A DNA stretch of 64,000 nt from Streptomyces canus (lineage in GTDB: Bacteria > Actinomycetota > Actinomycetes > Streptomycetales > Streptomycetaceae): positions 7,378,001-7,442,000 of the forward strand of contig NZ_JAUSWW010000001.1 in NCBI RefSeq assembly GCF_030815415.1, written 5' to 3'. Positions 24,349 to 33,295 of this stretch are shown here, piece after piece. A model generated the notes under the pieces. The model saw only the letters and a program-made list of their open reading frames with translations. It was not told where the DNA came from and did not search any database. Position numbers and translations under genes: made by a program. The first letter of the stretch is position 1; each line of letters opens with the position of its first letter.

Positions 24349-24485
24349 ACGTGGGGCGGATCCGCCCGTCGCCTCTGAGGCCGGGGCATGGGCCGGGGAG
24401 CCGTCCCTGTGGTTCACTACGCCCGGCCCGCCCAGGTCGACCGCACCGGCCCGCGGCCCGTACGCACCGACATCGGGGGACACCC

Positions 24486-25166
24486 ATGCCCGTCACGTCC
24501 GACACCGACGCCCGCGCCCAGTTGGCCGACGCCCGGCTCTATCTCTGCACGGACGCCCGCAAGAAGCAGGGCGACCTGCCCGACTTCCTGGACGCGGTCC
24601 TGGAGAACGGCGTCGACTTCATCCAGCTCCGTGACAAGACCCTGGAGGCGGACGAGGAACTGGGCTGGCTGGAACTGTTCGCCGACAAGTGCCACATGTA
24701 CGGCAAGGTCCTCTCGGTGAACGACCGCGCCGACGTGGCGCACGCGGTCCGGACCGCCCACCCCTGGCCGCCCGCCGTCCTGCACCTCGGCCAGGGCGAC
24801 CTTCCGGTCCCCGCGGCCCGCGCGATCCTCGGCGACGACATCCTCGTCGGCCGCTCCACGCACTCCGAGGCCGAGGCCGCCGCGGCCGCCGTCCAGGACG
24901 GCGTGGACTACTTCTGCACCGGCCCGTGCTGGCCGACCCCGACCAAGCCCGGCCGCCACGCACCCGGCCTCGACCTGGTCCGGTACACCGCTGCCCTCGG
25001 CACCGACCGCCCCTGGTTCGCCATCGGCGGCATCGACCTCGGCAACCTCGACCAGGTGCTGGAGGCGGGCGCCCGCCGGGTCGTCGTCGTACGGGCCATC
25101 ACGGACGCGGACGACCCGGGAGCCGCCGCGGCGGAGTTCGCGAAGAGGCTCAGGGACCCGGCGTGA
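24486..25166 (+). CDS. thiE: Thiamine-phosphate synthase
   Basis: Joins HMP-pyrophosphate and thiazole phosphate to thiamine phosphate. The 226 residues include LYLCTDAR, FIQLRDKTLEADE, SVNDRADVA, LHLGQGDLP, GRSTHSEAEA, YFCTGPCWPTPTKPGR and WFAIGGID, the substrate- and phosphate-binding blocks of ThiE. It completes the local thiamine set (thiO, S, G) but is on the opposite strand, and I see no TPP riboswitch before it. The ATG follows GGGGGA. Confidence 0.94.
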   Translation: MPVTSDTDARAQLADARLYLCTDARKKQGDLPDFLDAVLENGVDFIQLRDKTLEADEELGWLELFADKCHMYGKVLSVNDRADVAHAVRTAHPWPPAVLHLGQGDLPVPAARAILGDDILVGRSTHSEAEAAAAAVQDGVDYFCTGPCWPTPTKPGRHAPGLDLVRYTAALGTDRPWFAIGGIDLGNLDQVLEAGARRVVVVRAITDADDPGAAAAEFAKRLRDPA

Positions 25167-25229
25167 CGGGCCCCGGTGTCCGAAGGGTGGACAACAAGTC
25201 GACAAACCGGGCAAATTTCCCGGATCCGG

Positions 25230-25258
25230 TTGGGTGACCGCTGCCCCCTGGCTAACCT
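25230..25258 (+). promoter_or_regulatory. metF promoter
   Basis: TTGGGT (25230-25235) and TAACCT (25253-25258) are separated by 17 nt, and the metF ATG begins 6 nt after the -10, so the message is probably leaderless. Confidence 0.65.
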
Positions 25259-25264
25259 GCGGGT

Positions 25265-26188
25265 ATGGCCCTCGGAACCGCATCCACCAGGACTGACCGC
25301 GCACGCACCGTGCGCGACATGCTCGCCACGGGCAAGTCGACGTACTCGTTCGAGTTCTCGGCACCGAAGACCCCCAAGGGTGAGCGGAACCTGTGGAGCG
25401 CGCTGAGGAGGGTCGAGGCGGTCGCCCCGGACTTCGTCTCCGTCACGTACGGTGCCGGCGGTTCCACCCGCGCGGGCACGGTCAAGGAGACCCAGCAGAT
25501 CGTCGCGGACACCACGCTCACGCCGGTCGCCCACCTCACCGCGGTCAACCACTCCATCGCCGAACTGCGCAACATCATCGGCCAGTACGCCGACGCCGGG
25601 ATCCGCAACATCCTGGCCGTCCGCGGCGACCCGCCCGGCGATCCCATGGGCGAGTGGGTGGCCCACCCGCAGGGGCTGACCTACGCCGCCGAACTCGTGC
25701 GCCTCATCAAGGAATCGGGCGACTTCTGTGTCGGCGTCGCCGCCTTCCCGGAGATGCACCCGAGGTCCGGGGACTGGGACGCCGACGTCGCGCACTTCGT
25801 CGACAAGTGCCGGGCCGGCGCCGACTACGCCATCACGCAGATGTTCTTCCAGCCGGAGTCCTATCTGCGACTGCGTGACCGAGTCGTCAAAGCGGCCTGC
25901 GAGACCCCCGTCATCCCCGAGATCATGCCGGTGACCAGCGTGCGGATGCTGGAGCGCCTGCCACAGCTCAGCAACGCGGCCATCCCCTCTGTCCTGAAAG
26001 AGCGGATCCTCACAGCAAAAGACGATCCGGCCGCTGTACGCTCCATCGGTATCGAATTCGCCACGGAGTTCTGCGCCCGGCTGCTGGCCGAGGGAGTGCC
26101 CGGACTGCACTTCATCACGCTCAACAACTCCACGGCGTCGCTGGAGATCTACGAGAACCTGGGCCTGCACCACCCACCGCAGGCCTAG
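25265..26188 (+). CDS. metF: Methylenetetrahydrofolate reductase
   Basis: Reduces 5,10-methylene-THF to 5-methyl-THF for methionine synthesis, using FAD. The 307 residues have YSFEFSAPKTPKGERNLW (family N-terminus with the catalytic Glu), VSVTYGAGGSTR, VAHLTAVNHS, NILAVRGDPPG (flavin contact), YAITQMFFQPE and GIMPVTS-like EIMPVTSV. Full length. The promoter described just upstream suggests a leaderless message. Confidence 0.96.
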   Translation: MALGTASTRTDRARTVRDMLATGKSTYSFEFSAPKTPKGERNLWSALRRVEAVAPDFVSVTYGAGGSTRAGTVKETQQIVADTTLTPVAHLTAVNHSIAELRNIIGQYADAGIRNILAVRGDPPGDPMGEWVAHPQGLTYAAELVRLIKESGDFCVGVAAFPEMHPRSGDWDADVAHFVDKCRAGADYAITQMFFQPESYLRLRDRVVKAACETPVIPEIMPVTSVRMLERLPQLSNAAIPSVLKERILTAKDDPAAVRSIGIEFATEFCARLLAEGVPGLHFITLNNSTASLEIYENLGLHHPPQA

Positions 26189-26244
26189 ACCGGCCGCACG
26201 GATATACGACACACTGCGTAGCGGTCACTGGGAGAGGGGCGTAC

Positions 26245-27183
26245 ATGGGCTGGACGGTCCTCTACATCGCGTTCGGAATCGTCGCGCTGTGGTTGCTGGG
26301 CGAGGTGCTGCTGCAGTACAAGGCGCGGCTCCGCTGGCGACTGCTCGCCTTCGCCGGCTTCGTGGGCGTCGTACTCGGTGTGCTCATCCCGTCGGTGATC
26401 GTCATCGGACTGGGCGCCATCGCCTTCGCGGTCGGCCAGACCTACGTCACCCTCTCCTTCCGCCGCGGCTTCGAACAGGGCTGGGCGGTCAATCCGCCGG
26501 AGGCCCTGGGCGGCCTCGTCGGCGGCAAGCGCGGCGGCCGCCGCGAACGCGGCCGCGAGGAGCCGACGCTGGAGGTCTCCGACCTCGAGGCGACGGACGC
26601 CGCCTACGGCGACGAGGGCAACTACGTCCCGAACGCGTCCGGTTACGGCCAGGACGACTACGACCGCGACGACGTCTTCACGCCCGCCCGCCCCGCGGCC
26701 GCCGAGGTCTACGAGCCGCAGCCGATGCCCGACGACACCGGCTCCTACGGCATATACAACAACGACGGCACGTACGCCGGTCAGGGACAGACCCAGGACC
26801 AGTACGCGTCGGCCGCCCAGGGCGCCGACCAGAACTACGGCTACGACGGCTACGACCAGCAGCAGTACGGCTACGACATGGCCGGACAGCAGCAGTACGC
26901 CGCCTACTCCGACCCGTACATCGGCACCCAGACCTACGGCGGCTACGACACCTCCTACGGCGGCCAGCAGCAGTACGGCCAGCAGGCCTACGGCCAGGAC
27001 CAGTACGGCAACCCCACCTACGGCGGCGAGACCCCGGCCGGCGGTGTGTGGGTCCCGCAGCAGCGCACCGACGAGACCTACGGCGGCGAACTCCCGCAGG
27101 AGCAGCAGTACCCCTACCAGGGCGACGGCCAGCAGAACAACGGCCAGCAGAACAACGGCTACGACGAGCAGTACCGCTTCTGA
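26245..27183 (+). CDS. Membrane protein with Gln/Tyr/Gly-rich low-complexity tail
   Basis: This 312-residue protein has two to three N-terminal membrane helices (WTVLYIAFGIVALWLLGEVLL, LLAFAGFVGVVLGVLIPSVIVIGLGAIAFAVG), a basic linker (GGKRGGRRERGRE), and from about residue 110 a long disordered cytoplasmic tail rich in Tyr, Gln, Gly, Asn and Asp, with repeats such as YGGQQQYGQQAYGQDQYG and QQNNGQQNNGYDEQ. The composition resembles prion-like or phase-separating domains. GAGAGGGGCG before the ATG is a good RBS. It ends 7 nt from the convergent gene. Function unknown. Confidence 0.8.
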   Translation: MGWTVLYIAFGIVALWLLGEVLLQYKARLRWRLLAFAGFVGVVLGVLIPSVIVIGLGAIAFAVGQTYVTLSFRRGFEQGWAVNPPEALGGLVGGKRGGRRERGREEPTLEVSDLEATDAAYGDEGNYVPNASGYGQDDYDRDDVFTPARPAAAEVYEPQPMPDDTGSYGIYNNDGTYAGQGQTQDQYASAAQGADQNYGYDGYDQQQYGYDMAGQQQYAAYSDPYIGTQTYGGYDTSYGGQQQYGQQAYGQDQYGNPTYGGETPAGGVWVPQQRTDETYGGELPQEQQYPYQGDGQQNNGQQNNGYDEQYRF

Positions 27184-27190
27184 CCAGCGG

Positions 27191-28705
27191 TCACCGAGAG
27201 CCCCGGAACTCCGGCCCCTCCACGATCAGCCCCGCCACCAGCGCACCCGACATGCCGGCGTGCGGCAGGCCGCCGCCCGGGTGGGACCAGCCGCCCACGG
27301 TGAACAGACCGGGCAACCCGGTGGTGTTCGCCGGGTGCAGCAGGCGGCCTTCGGCCGCGGCGAGAGCCGGGGCGGGAACCGCGCCTCCCTCCGCGCCGGT
27401 CGCCTCCGCGATGTCGGCCGGGACCCGCACCTCGTGCCACAGAAGGCGCTCGCGCAGATCCGGTACGGCACGCTCGGCAGCGGTGATCAACGTGTCCGCG
27501 TGATCGTCGAAGACCTCCGACGTCGGCCCGGCCTGGTCCGCGTCGGCGGGCACGGTGGCGGTGAGGGCGATCGCCTCGTGGTCCGGGCCCGGGACCACAC
27601 CCGGGTCGTCGGGGCGCAGCACGGTGAGCGTGGGGTGTGCGTCGAGCCCCGAGGACGCGCCGAACAGCAGGTCCAGCTCCCGCTCCCGGTCCTGCGCGTG
27701 CACGACTGTCCGGTGCGCCGCTCCCTCCGGGCGCCCGCCGCGCAGCGCCAGCAGCACCGTCAAACGGCTCGGCAGCCCGCGCTGTGGAGGAACCGCATCG
27801 GCCTCCCGCACCGCGGTGCCCCGCACACAGCGGCTCAGCACATCGGGTGCGACACCCGCGACGACGAAGTCCGCCTCCGCCGCCACCGCGTCGGCCAGTT
27901 CGAGCCCCGCCGCCCGGCCGTCCTTCTCCAACACCCCGGTGACCTCGACACCGAAGTGGAACTCCACCCTGCGCGCCACACACCGCTCGTACACCGCGCG
28001 CGCCAACTCCCGTATGCCGCCGCGGACATACCAGGTGCCGAAGGCGTGCTCCATGTACGGCAGCACCGCCGCGCTCGCCGGGGCGACGCGCGGGTCCAGG
28101 CCGTACGCGAGGGCGTGGCTCTCCAGAAGGGCGACGAGCCTCGGGTCACGCAGCTCCCAGGCGCCGACCTCGGCGAGCGTGCCGGCCCGGCGGGTGCGGA
28201 GCAGCTTCTTGTGGGGGACCGACGGATAGGGCTCGCGGTCGGCCAGCACCGACCAGTTCGGCCAGAGAGGTTCCTCCAGGAGCGGCCTGCGGGTGCGGTC
28301 CCAGGCCTCGCGGGCCCGGACCAGGAAGTCGCCCCAGCGGGCGCCCGCGTCGGAGCCGAGCGCCTCGTCCAGCGCCGAGACGACACCCGCGCGGGAGGCG
28401 TTCGGCAGACTGACCTCCGTGCCGTCCGCGAAGACGTGCCGCGTGGACGGGTCGACCTGGACCAGCTCGACGACCGACTCCAGCGGCTCCTTGCCGGTCT
28501 TGACGAACAGATCGCGGTAGACCGCGGGAAGGGTGAGCAGCCCCGGACCGGTGTCGAAGGCGAAGCCGTCGCGCTCGAGGCGGCGCACCGCACCGCCGTA
28601 CGTCTCCGTACGCTCGTACACCGCCACCCGGTGGCCCGCGACGGCCAGCCGGGCGGCGGTCGCCATCGCGCCCATCCCGGCGCCGATCACCGCAATCCGT
28701 GCCAT
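27191..28705 (-). CDS. Phytoene desaturase-like FAD oxidoreductase
   Basis: The 504-residue flavoprotein starts MARIAVIGAGMGAMATAARLAVAGHRVAVYERTETYGG, the FAD motif of carotenoid desaturases/isomerases, and ends GLFTVGGWSHPGGGLPHAGMSGALVAGLI, the matching C-terminal FAD block. FDTGPGLLTLP and YMEHAFGTWYVRGGIRELA are also family-typical. No crt genes are near, so a carotenoid substrate is not certain. A -10-like TAAAGT lies 7 nt before ATG 28705 (leaderless). Confidence 0.85.
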   Translation of the reverse strand: MARIAVIGAGMGAMATAARLAVAGHRVAVYERTETYGGAVRRLERDGFAFDTGPGLLTLPAVYRDLFVKTGKEPLESVVELVQVDPSTRHVFADGTEVSLPNASRAGVVSALDEALGSDAGARWGDFLVRAREAWDRTRRPLLEEPLWPNWSVLADREPYPSVPHKKLLRTRRAGTLAEVGAWELRDPRLVALLESHALAYGLDPRVAPASAAVLPYMEHAFGTWYVRGGIRELARAVYERCVARRVEFHFGVEVTGVLEKDGRAAGLELADAVAAEADFVVAGVAPDVLSRCVRGTAVREADAVPPQRGLPSRLTVLLALRGGRPEGAAHRTVVHAQDRERELDLLFGASSGLDAHPTLTVLRPDDPGVVPGPDHEAIALTATVPADADQAGPTSEVFDDHADTLITAAERAVPDLRERLLWHEVRVPADIAEATGAEGGAVPAPALAAAEGRLLHPANTTGLPGLFTVGGWSHPGGGLPHAGMSGALVAGLIVEGPEFRGSR

Positions 28706-28771
28706 GCCTGCGACTTTATCGGCCACCACTGACAGCCCCGGCCGCGGGCGTCTTCGGAGGACTTCCCGGGG

Positions 28772-29389
28772 TCACCAGCCCGGTGGATGCCCCGTCCGCC
28801 CCGCGAGCCGTCTCTCCTCGCGCCGTTGCGCCCGGCGGCGCAGGAACCGTCGGATCCGGGAGATCAGGAAGACGAGTATCACCAGGCCGCCGACCAGCAG
28901 TACGGCCGCGATGCTCGCCGCCGCCACCGGGTGGAATATGGCGAAGGTGACGATCCCGGCGACCCCGAGATCCTCGGCCAGGCTCACGATCACGTTGCTG
29001 AACGGCTCGGGCGAGGAGTTGACCGCCATCCGCGTCCCCGCCTTGACGGCATGGCTGGCCAGCGCCGTCGAACCGCCGACCAGACCCGCGACCGCGTCGT
29101 TGAGCGAACCGCTCTGCCCGGCGAGCACCGCACCGATCCAGGCGCCCGCGGCAGGGCGGATCAGCGTGTGGACCGAATCCCACGCCGAGTCGACGTACGG
29201 GATCTTGTCCGCGACCGCCTCGCACAGGAACAGCACGACGGCTGTGATGAGGACCTCGGGGCGCTGGAGCGTCTCGGGGACGTCGTCGCTCAGCCCGGTC
29301 GCGCCGAAGAGGCCGAGCAGCAGCACGACGGCGTACGCGTTGATTCCGCTGGCCCAGCCGCTGGTGAAGACGAGAGGGAGTACCGACAC
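28772..29389 (-). CDS. DUF4126 membrane protein
   Basis: This roughly 205-residue protein has about five membrane helices and the DUF4126 opening VSVLPLVFTSGWASGINAYAVVLLLGLFG, followed by TLQRPEVLI, FLCEAVADKIPYVDSAWDSVHTLIRPAAGA and GGSTALASHAVKAGTRMAVNSSPEPFSN. The tail is basic (SRIRRFLRRRAQRREERR). I chose GTG 29389 from the family N-terminus; GTG 29407 in frame is an alternative, and neither has a clear RBS. Function unknown. Confidence 0.75.
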   Translation of the reverse strand: MSVLPLVFTSGWASGINAYAVVLLLGLFGATGLSDDVPETLQRPEVLITAVVLFLCEAVADKIPYVDSAWDSVHTLIRPAAGAWIGAVLAGQSGSLNDAVAGLVGGSTALASHAVKAGTRMAVNSSPEPFSNVIVSLAEDLGVAGIVTFAIFHPVAAASIAAVLLVGGLVILVFLISRIRRFLRRRAQRREERRLAGRTGHPPGW

Positions 29390-29682
29390 GGAGGCGATCG
29401 TAACCACTCGGCAACGGAGCGAGGTGGGCCTGAGTACGCAGGTGTGAGTATCCGTACCTAGGGGGCGAGATGAGTACGCGCGCGGATGGGGACCGACCTG
29501 CGCGAACGAGAGAGTGGGACCACGGAGAAGGGGAACGGCTCGGCACCGGCGACACGGGGCGCCGGAGCGGAGCCGCCCCGGATCCGCTCCTTCCGCCGGC
29601 GGAGGTCGGCGGGAGCGAGGCACGGGGGGCCCGGGGGAACGACCGAACGGGGGCCCGACGGGGGAAAACGGGGGAGTACGAG
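29390..29682. other. Intergenic stretch without recognised gene
   Basis: About 290 nt between the DUF4126 start and the hairpin at 29683 are purine-rich on the plus strand (runs of GGGGG separated by A/C). A short ORF with a usable RBS starts at 29470 but has no recognisable protein character. The promoter of the DUF4126 gene should lie here. Confidence 0.5.
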
Positions 29683-29738
29683 AAGGCGCCGGTTCGAGGT
29701 GGCCCGCGGGGGACGCGGCCACAGCGAACCGGCGCTTT
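29683..29738 (-). terminator. Terminator after the TetR gene
   Basis: A 56-nt foldback: 29683-29696 pairs with 29725-29738 (14 pairs including one G-T), then a 2x2 internal loop and GTGGCC/GGCCAC (29699-29704/29717-29722). It ends the ATPase-YhgE-TetR operon. Confidence 0.75.
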
Positions 29739-29766
29739 CGTCTGTCCACGCGCGCGTACCGCCGGC

Positions 29767-30384
29767 TCAGCCCCGGCCGCTCACCCGTCCCTGCAGCAGC
29801 CGTGACAGCGCCGAGTGCACATCGTCCAGGGAGCGCTCCGCCTGGAACGCCTTCCAGTCCAGGGCCGCCACCAGCACCATGCCGACCAGGGCGGACGCGG
29901 TCAGGGAGACATCGATCGCCTCGTGGAACTCGCCGTTCGCGATGCCCTCGCGCAGCACCTCCTCGACGACCGCCACCGCCTGCTGCCGGACCACCAGGAG
30001 CGTGGACTGCCAGGCCCGGTTGGTGCGCCAGAGCTCGGCCACGTACAGCTGGGTGAAGGCCGGATAGCGGTCGATGAAGACCAGGCCGGCCCGGATCATC
30101 GCGTCCAGGGCGTCCGTCTTGCTGCCGCCCTCACGAGCCGTCCGCTCAGCGGCCTCCTGGAGGGAGGCGGTGAGCAGTCCCACACCGTGCCGCAGCAGCT
30201 CCTCGAAGAGGACGGACTTGCTCGCGAAGTTGTAGTAGACCGTGCCCTTCGCCACCCCGGCCCGCTCGGCGATCTCGTCGACGGTCGTGGCGGAGAAGCC
30301 CTGCTCCGCGATGAGTGTGACGGCCGCCTCGTAGAGCTTCTGCCGGGTGGCCTCGCGGCGCGTGCTGCCGCTGCTGCTTTCCAT
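29767..30384 (-). CDS. TetR-family transcriptional regulator
   Basis: The 205-residue protein has an N-terminal TetR helix-turn-helix (RREATRQKLYEAAVTLIAEQGFSATTVDEIAERAGVAKGTVYYNFASKSVLFEELL) and an all-helical ligand-binding part. I start at ATG 30384; an in-frame GTG at 30432 overlaps the stop of the preceding gene (GTGA) and would add 16 residues, so coupled translation is possible. As the last gene of an operon with an efflux-like membrane protein and an ATPase, it most likely represses them through the 30-bp palindrome at 33266-33295. Confidence 0.88.
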   Translation of the reverse strand: MESSSGSTRREATRQKLYEAAVTLIAEQGFSATTVDEIAERAGVAKGTVYYNFASKSVLFEELLRHGVGLLTASLQEAAERTAREGGSKTDALDAMIRAGLVFIDRYPAFTQLYVAELWRTNRAWQSTLLVVRQQAVAVVEEVLREGIANGEFHEAIDVSLTASALVGMVLVAALDWKAFQAERSLDDVHSALSRLLQGRVSGRG

Positions 30385-30428
30385 GGTCCCGATTCTCACA
30401 GCAACCGGGGGCCTGGCCGTCGTCGAGG

Positions 30429-32513
30429 TCACAGGCTCAGCTCCGGGTGCAGCCGGTCGAGCGTCCACACCTGGCGGCGGCGGGCCGACAGCGCGGTCAG
30501 CGCGAGCGCGCCCGCGGTGAAGGCGACGAGCACCACGCACGCGTGCCAGACCGGACCGAGACCGCCGCCCGAGATGAGCCTGCGAAGCGCGTCGACGACG
30601 TAACTCATCGGCAGGAAGGGGTGGAGCGCGTTGAAGAAGCCCGGGCTGGTCTGCACGGGGTACGTGCCGCCCGCGGAGGTCAGCTGGAGCATCAGGAAGG
30701 CGAGGACGAGGATCCGTCCCGCCGCCCCGAAGCGGGCGTTCAGCCACTGCACGATCGCCGCGAAGCACGCCGTCACCAGGAACAGGAAGCCCACCGTGCC
30801 GACCGCCCGCACCATCTGCAGGCCGATCGCCCAGTGCAGCACCGACATCAGGGCCACCGTCTGGAGCACCCCGACCGCCACCACCGGCAGCCAGCCCGCC
30901 AGCGCGATCCGCCACGCGGGGGCGCCCGCGGCGAGCGCGCGCCGGTTCATCGGTGCGATCAGCATGTACGCCACCATCGCGCCCACCCACAGGGACAGCG
31001 GGATGAAGTACGGGGCGAACCCGGTGCCGTAGTTGGGCGCCTTGTGCATGTCCTGGGAGACCAGCTGGACGGGGTCGGCCATGACCTCGGTGCGATCGTC
31101 GCGGTGCTGCTTGTCGTAGTCGGGGATCTGGCCGGCGCCGTCGTGCAGCCCGTCCGAGAGCTTCCCGGAGCCGTCGACCAGCTTGTACATGCCGCCGTTC
31201 AGTTCGGCGGCGCCGGTCTTGAGCTTGCCGACCCCCTCGTCCAGGTCACCGGCACCGGTCTTGGCGGTGCCGAGCCCGGTGTGCAGCTTCTTGGCGCCGG
31301 CGGCGACCTTCCCCGCGCCCTTGTTCAACTCGTTGACCTTGGAGACGGCGTCGTCGAGGTCCTCGGAGAGGTGCGGCGCCCGGTCGGCGAGCGCCTGGGC
31401 CTGCTTCTGCAGGGTCGCCAGGTTCTTGTCGAGCTTCTTCAGGTCGCCGTCCTGGTCGCCCACGAGGGTGTTGAGGTCGTCGGCGATGGTCGCCACGTCG
31501 GCGGCCGCGTCCTTGGCCTTCTCCAGGTCGGCGCAGGCCGCGTCGGGCAGTACGGCCTTCTCGCAGCGCGTGCGGTGGATCTCCTCCAGTGTGTCGGAGG
31601 CCGTGCGGGCGCCCTTGGCGGCGACGGGGGCCGTCGTCACCAGGGTGTCCAGGTGCTTGCGGATCGCCTTGCTGGAGTCCGCGACGAGCTGGGCGGTGTC
31701 ACCGATGGTCTTCTCGTTGTCCTCCAGGAACGGGCCCGCCTTCGCCGCGACCCCGTTGACCTTGTCGGCGAGCGTCTGGGTGCCCTCCGCGACCTGCTGA
31801 GAGCCGTCCTCCAGGTCGCCCGCGCCCTTGTCGAGCTTGTTGAGCCCCTTGGCCAGCTTGCCGCTGCCGCTCTTGGCGTCCTTCAGCCCGTCGGCGAGGT
31901 CCTTGGACCCCTTCTCGGCCTTTCCGAGCCCGCCTTCGAGCTTGTCGGCGCCCTTGGCGGCCTTGACCGTCGCGCTGTGGATGTCGGAGAACGAGATGAA
32001 GATCCGGTCCAGGAAGGACCGCGACGCCTTCGTGGACGCGGCCTGGCGCACCTCGCTGAAGACCGTGCGCGAGATCTGCCCGACGATGTAGTTGTTCGCG
32101 TCGTTGGTCCGCACCTGGAGTGCGCCGGTCTCGGGGGAGTCGCCCGCGCTGGACGCGATCCGCGCGCTGAAGTCGGTCGGCACGGTGAGCGACAGGTAGT
32201 ACGTGCCGTCCTCCACGCCCGCGCGTGCCTCGGCGGCGCTCACCTCGTGCCACTCGAAGACGTCGCTGTCGTGCAGCCCCCGGGTGATGTCGTCGCCCGC
32301 CGCGAGCTTCTTCCCGTCGGCGGTCGCCCCCTTGTCGTCGTTCACGAGCGCCACGGGGATGCGGTCCAGCCGGCCGTACGGATCCCAGAACGACCACAGG
32401 TACAGGGCGCCGTAGAGCAGGGGCAGCACCAGCAGCGCGACCAGCGCGGCCCGCGGCAGCTTCCCCCGCCCGAAGCGCCGCAGCTCAAGCGCGGCCAGTC
32501 GCGGCGAGCGCAT
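30429..32513 (-). CDS. YhgE/Pip-type membrane protein
   Basis: The 694-residue protein has one N-terminal membrane helix (ALVALLVLPLLYGALYLWSFWDPYGRLDRIPVALVNDD), a large extracytoplasmic domain with many short repeats of the type K-L-x-x-G-x-x-x-L (KGADKLEGGLGKAEKGSKDLADGLKDAKSGSGKLAKG), probably coiled, and about five C-terminal helices of ABC-2 permease type. Relatives include YhgE and the phage infection protein Pip, and RND-independent exporters. The start overlaps the ATPase gene by 29 nt. It probably exports or senses a hydrophobic or surface compound; the substrate is unknown. Confidence 0.88.
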   Translation of the reverse strand: MRSPRLAALELRRFGRGKLPRAALVALLVLPLLYGALYLWSFWDPYGRLDRIPVALVNDDKGATADGKKLAAGDDITRGLHDSDVFEWHEVSAAEARAGVEDGTYYLSLTVPTDFSARIASSAGDSPETGALQVRTNDANNYIVGQISRTVFSEVRQAASTKASRSFLDRIFISFSDIHSATVKAAKGADKLEGGLGKAEKGSKDLADGLKDAKSGSGKLAKGLNKLDKGAGDLEDGSQQVAEGTQTLADKVNGVAAKAGPFLEDNEKTIGDTAQLVADSSKAIRKHLDTLVTTAPVAAKGARTASDTLEEIHRTRCEKAVLPDAACADLEKAKDAAADVATIADDLNTLVGDQDGDLKKLDKNLATLQKQAQALADRAPHLSEDLDDAVSKVNELNKGAGKVAAGAKKLHTGLGTAKTGAGDLDEGVGKLKTGAAELNGGMYKLVDGSGKLSDGLHDGAGQIPDYDKQHRDDRTEVMADPVQLVSQDMHKAPNYGTGFAPYFIPLSLWVGAMVAYMLIAPMNRRALAAGAPAWRIALAGWLPVVAVGVLQTVALMSVLHWAIGLQMVRAVGTVGFLFLVTACFAAIVQWLNARFGAAGRILVLAFLMLQLTSAGGTYPVQTSPGFFNALHPFLPMSYVVDALRRLISGGGLGPVWHACVVLVAFTAGALALTALSARRRQVWTLDRLHPELSL

Positions 32514-33234
32514 CGGCGTCCTCCTTCTTCCGGACCGAGCCCTGAGGGGCGCTGCGGGTGGACACCTTCACGGCCCCCTCGGGGGCCTCGCTGCACACCG
32601 CCACGACCGTGGTCCCCGCCTCGGCGATCGACGTCAACAGCGCCCAGACCTCGGCCCGTTCCGCGTCGGACAGCTTCAGATCGGCGTCGTCGACGCCGAG
32701 CAGCCGCGGCCGCCCGATCAGGGCGAGCGCGATGGACAGCCGCAGCGCCTCCATCCGCTCCAGATCGCGTACGGCGGTCCGGGAGCCCTTCGGCAGCGCC
32801 TCCCGGTCGAGACCAGCGGCGCTCAGGGCGGTGTCGATCCGCAGCCTCGCCTCGTTCGCGCGCTCGGTACGCGGTCGCAGCAGCCCGCGCAGGGAGTCGC
32901 CGAACCGGTGCTGCAACAGCGCCCGCTCGCGCAAGTGCTCCCCGACGGTCAGGGCCGCGTCGAGGTCGGTGACACCGGCGACGTTGGCCACGGCGCTCAT
33001 CCGCCGCACCGCGGTGAGCTGCCTGGGCAGCCGGGCCGCGCCCACGGACGCCGTCCCCTCGGACGCCTTCATCCGTCCCGTGAGCGCGAGCAGCAGACAC
33101 GTACGGCCCGATCCCGACGCCCCCTCGACGGCGATCAGCGCACCGGGCTCCGCGTCGAGGCCGATCCCGCGGAACGCCCAGCCGCGCGGCCCCTTGAGCC
33201 CGAACCCCTCGGTTGTGACGGCGACTCCGCCCAC
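32485..33234 (-). CDS. Degenerate ABC-type ATPase of the YhgE operon
   Basis: The 249-residue protein resembles an ABC nucleotide-binding domain, but its motifs deviate: Walker A is EGASGSGRTCLLLAL (Arg for the lysine), the signature LSGGQ is replaced by DLERMEALRLSIALAL, and Walker B is RPRLLGVDDAD rather than ending in DE. It may bind nucleotide weakly or act structurally with the YhgE-type membrane partner. GTG 33234 follows AGGGGG. It is the first gene of the operon, 31 nt downstream of the palindromic operator. Confidence 0.75.
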   Translation of the reverse strand: MGGVAVTTEGFGLKGPRGWAFRGIGLDAEPGALIAVEGASGSGRTCLLLALTGRMKASEGTASVGAARLPRQLTAVRRMSAVANVAGVTDLDAALTVGEHLRERALLQHRFGDSLRGLLRPRTERANEARLRIDTALSAAGLDREALPKGSRTAVRDLERMEALRLSIALALIGRPRLLGVDDADLKLSDAERAEVWALLTSIAEAGTTVVAVCSEAPEGAVKVSTRSAPQGSVRKKEDADALAATGRA

Positions 33235-33265
33235 GGCCCACCCCCTGATGTCCAGAACTGCCGAA

Positions 33266-33295
33266 GTTTTTGAACTGACTGGTCAGTGCAAAAAC
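33266..33295 (-). promoter_or_regulatory. 30-bp near-perfect palindrome, probable TetR operator
   Basis: GTTTTTG (33266-33272), ACTGAC (33274-33279), GTCAGT (33282-33287) and CAAAAAC (33289-33295) form a 13+13-pair inverted repeat with only the two flanking single bases and the two central bases unpaired. The core ACTGACNNGTCAGT is typical of TetR operators. It lies 31 bp upstream of the operon start. Confidence 0.8.

Noticed and set aside
29470..29805. Plus-strand ORF with a reasonable RBS
   Set aside because: It would run through the TetR terminator and into the TetR gene on the other strand; composition (Gly/Arg/Pro) is that of a random high-GC frame.
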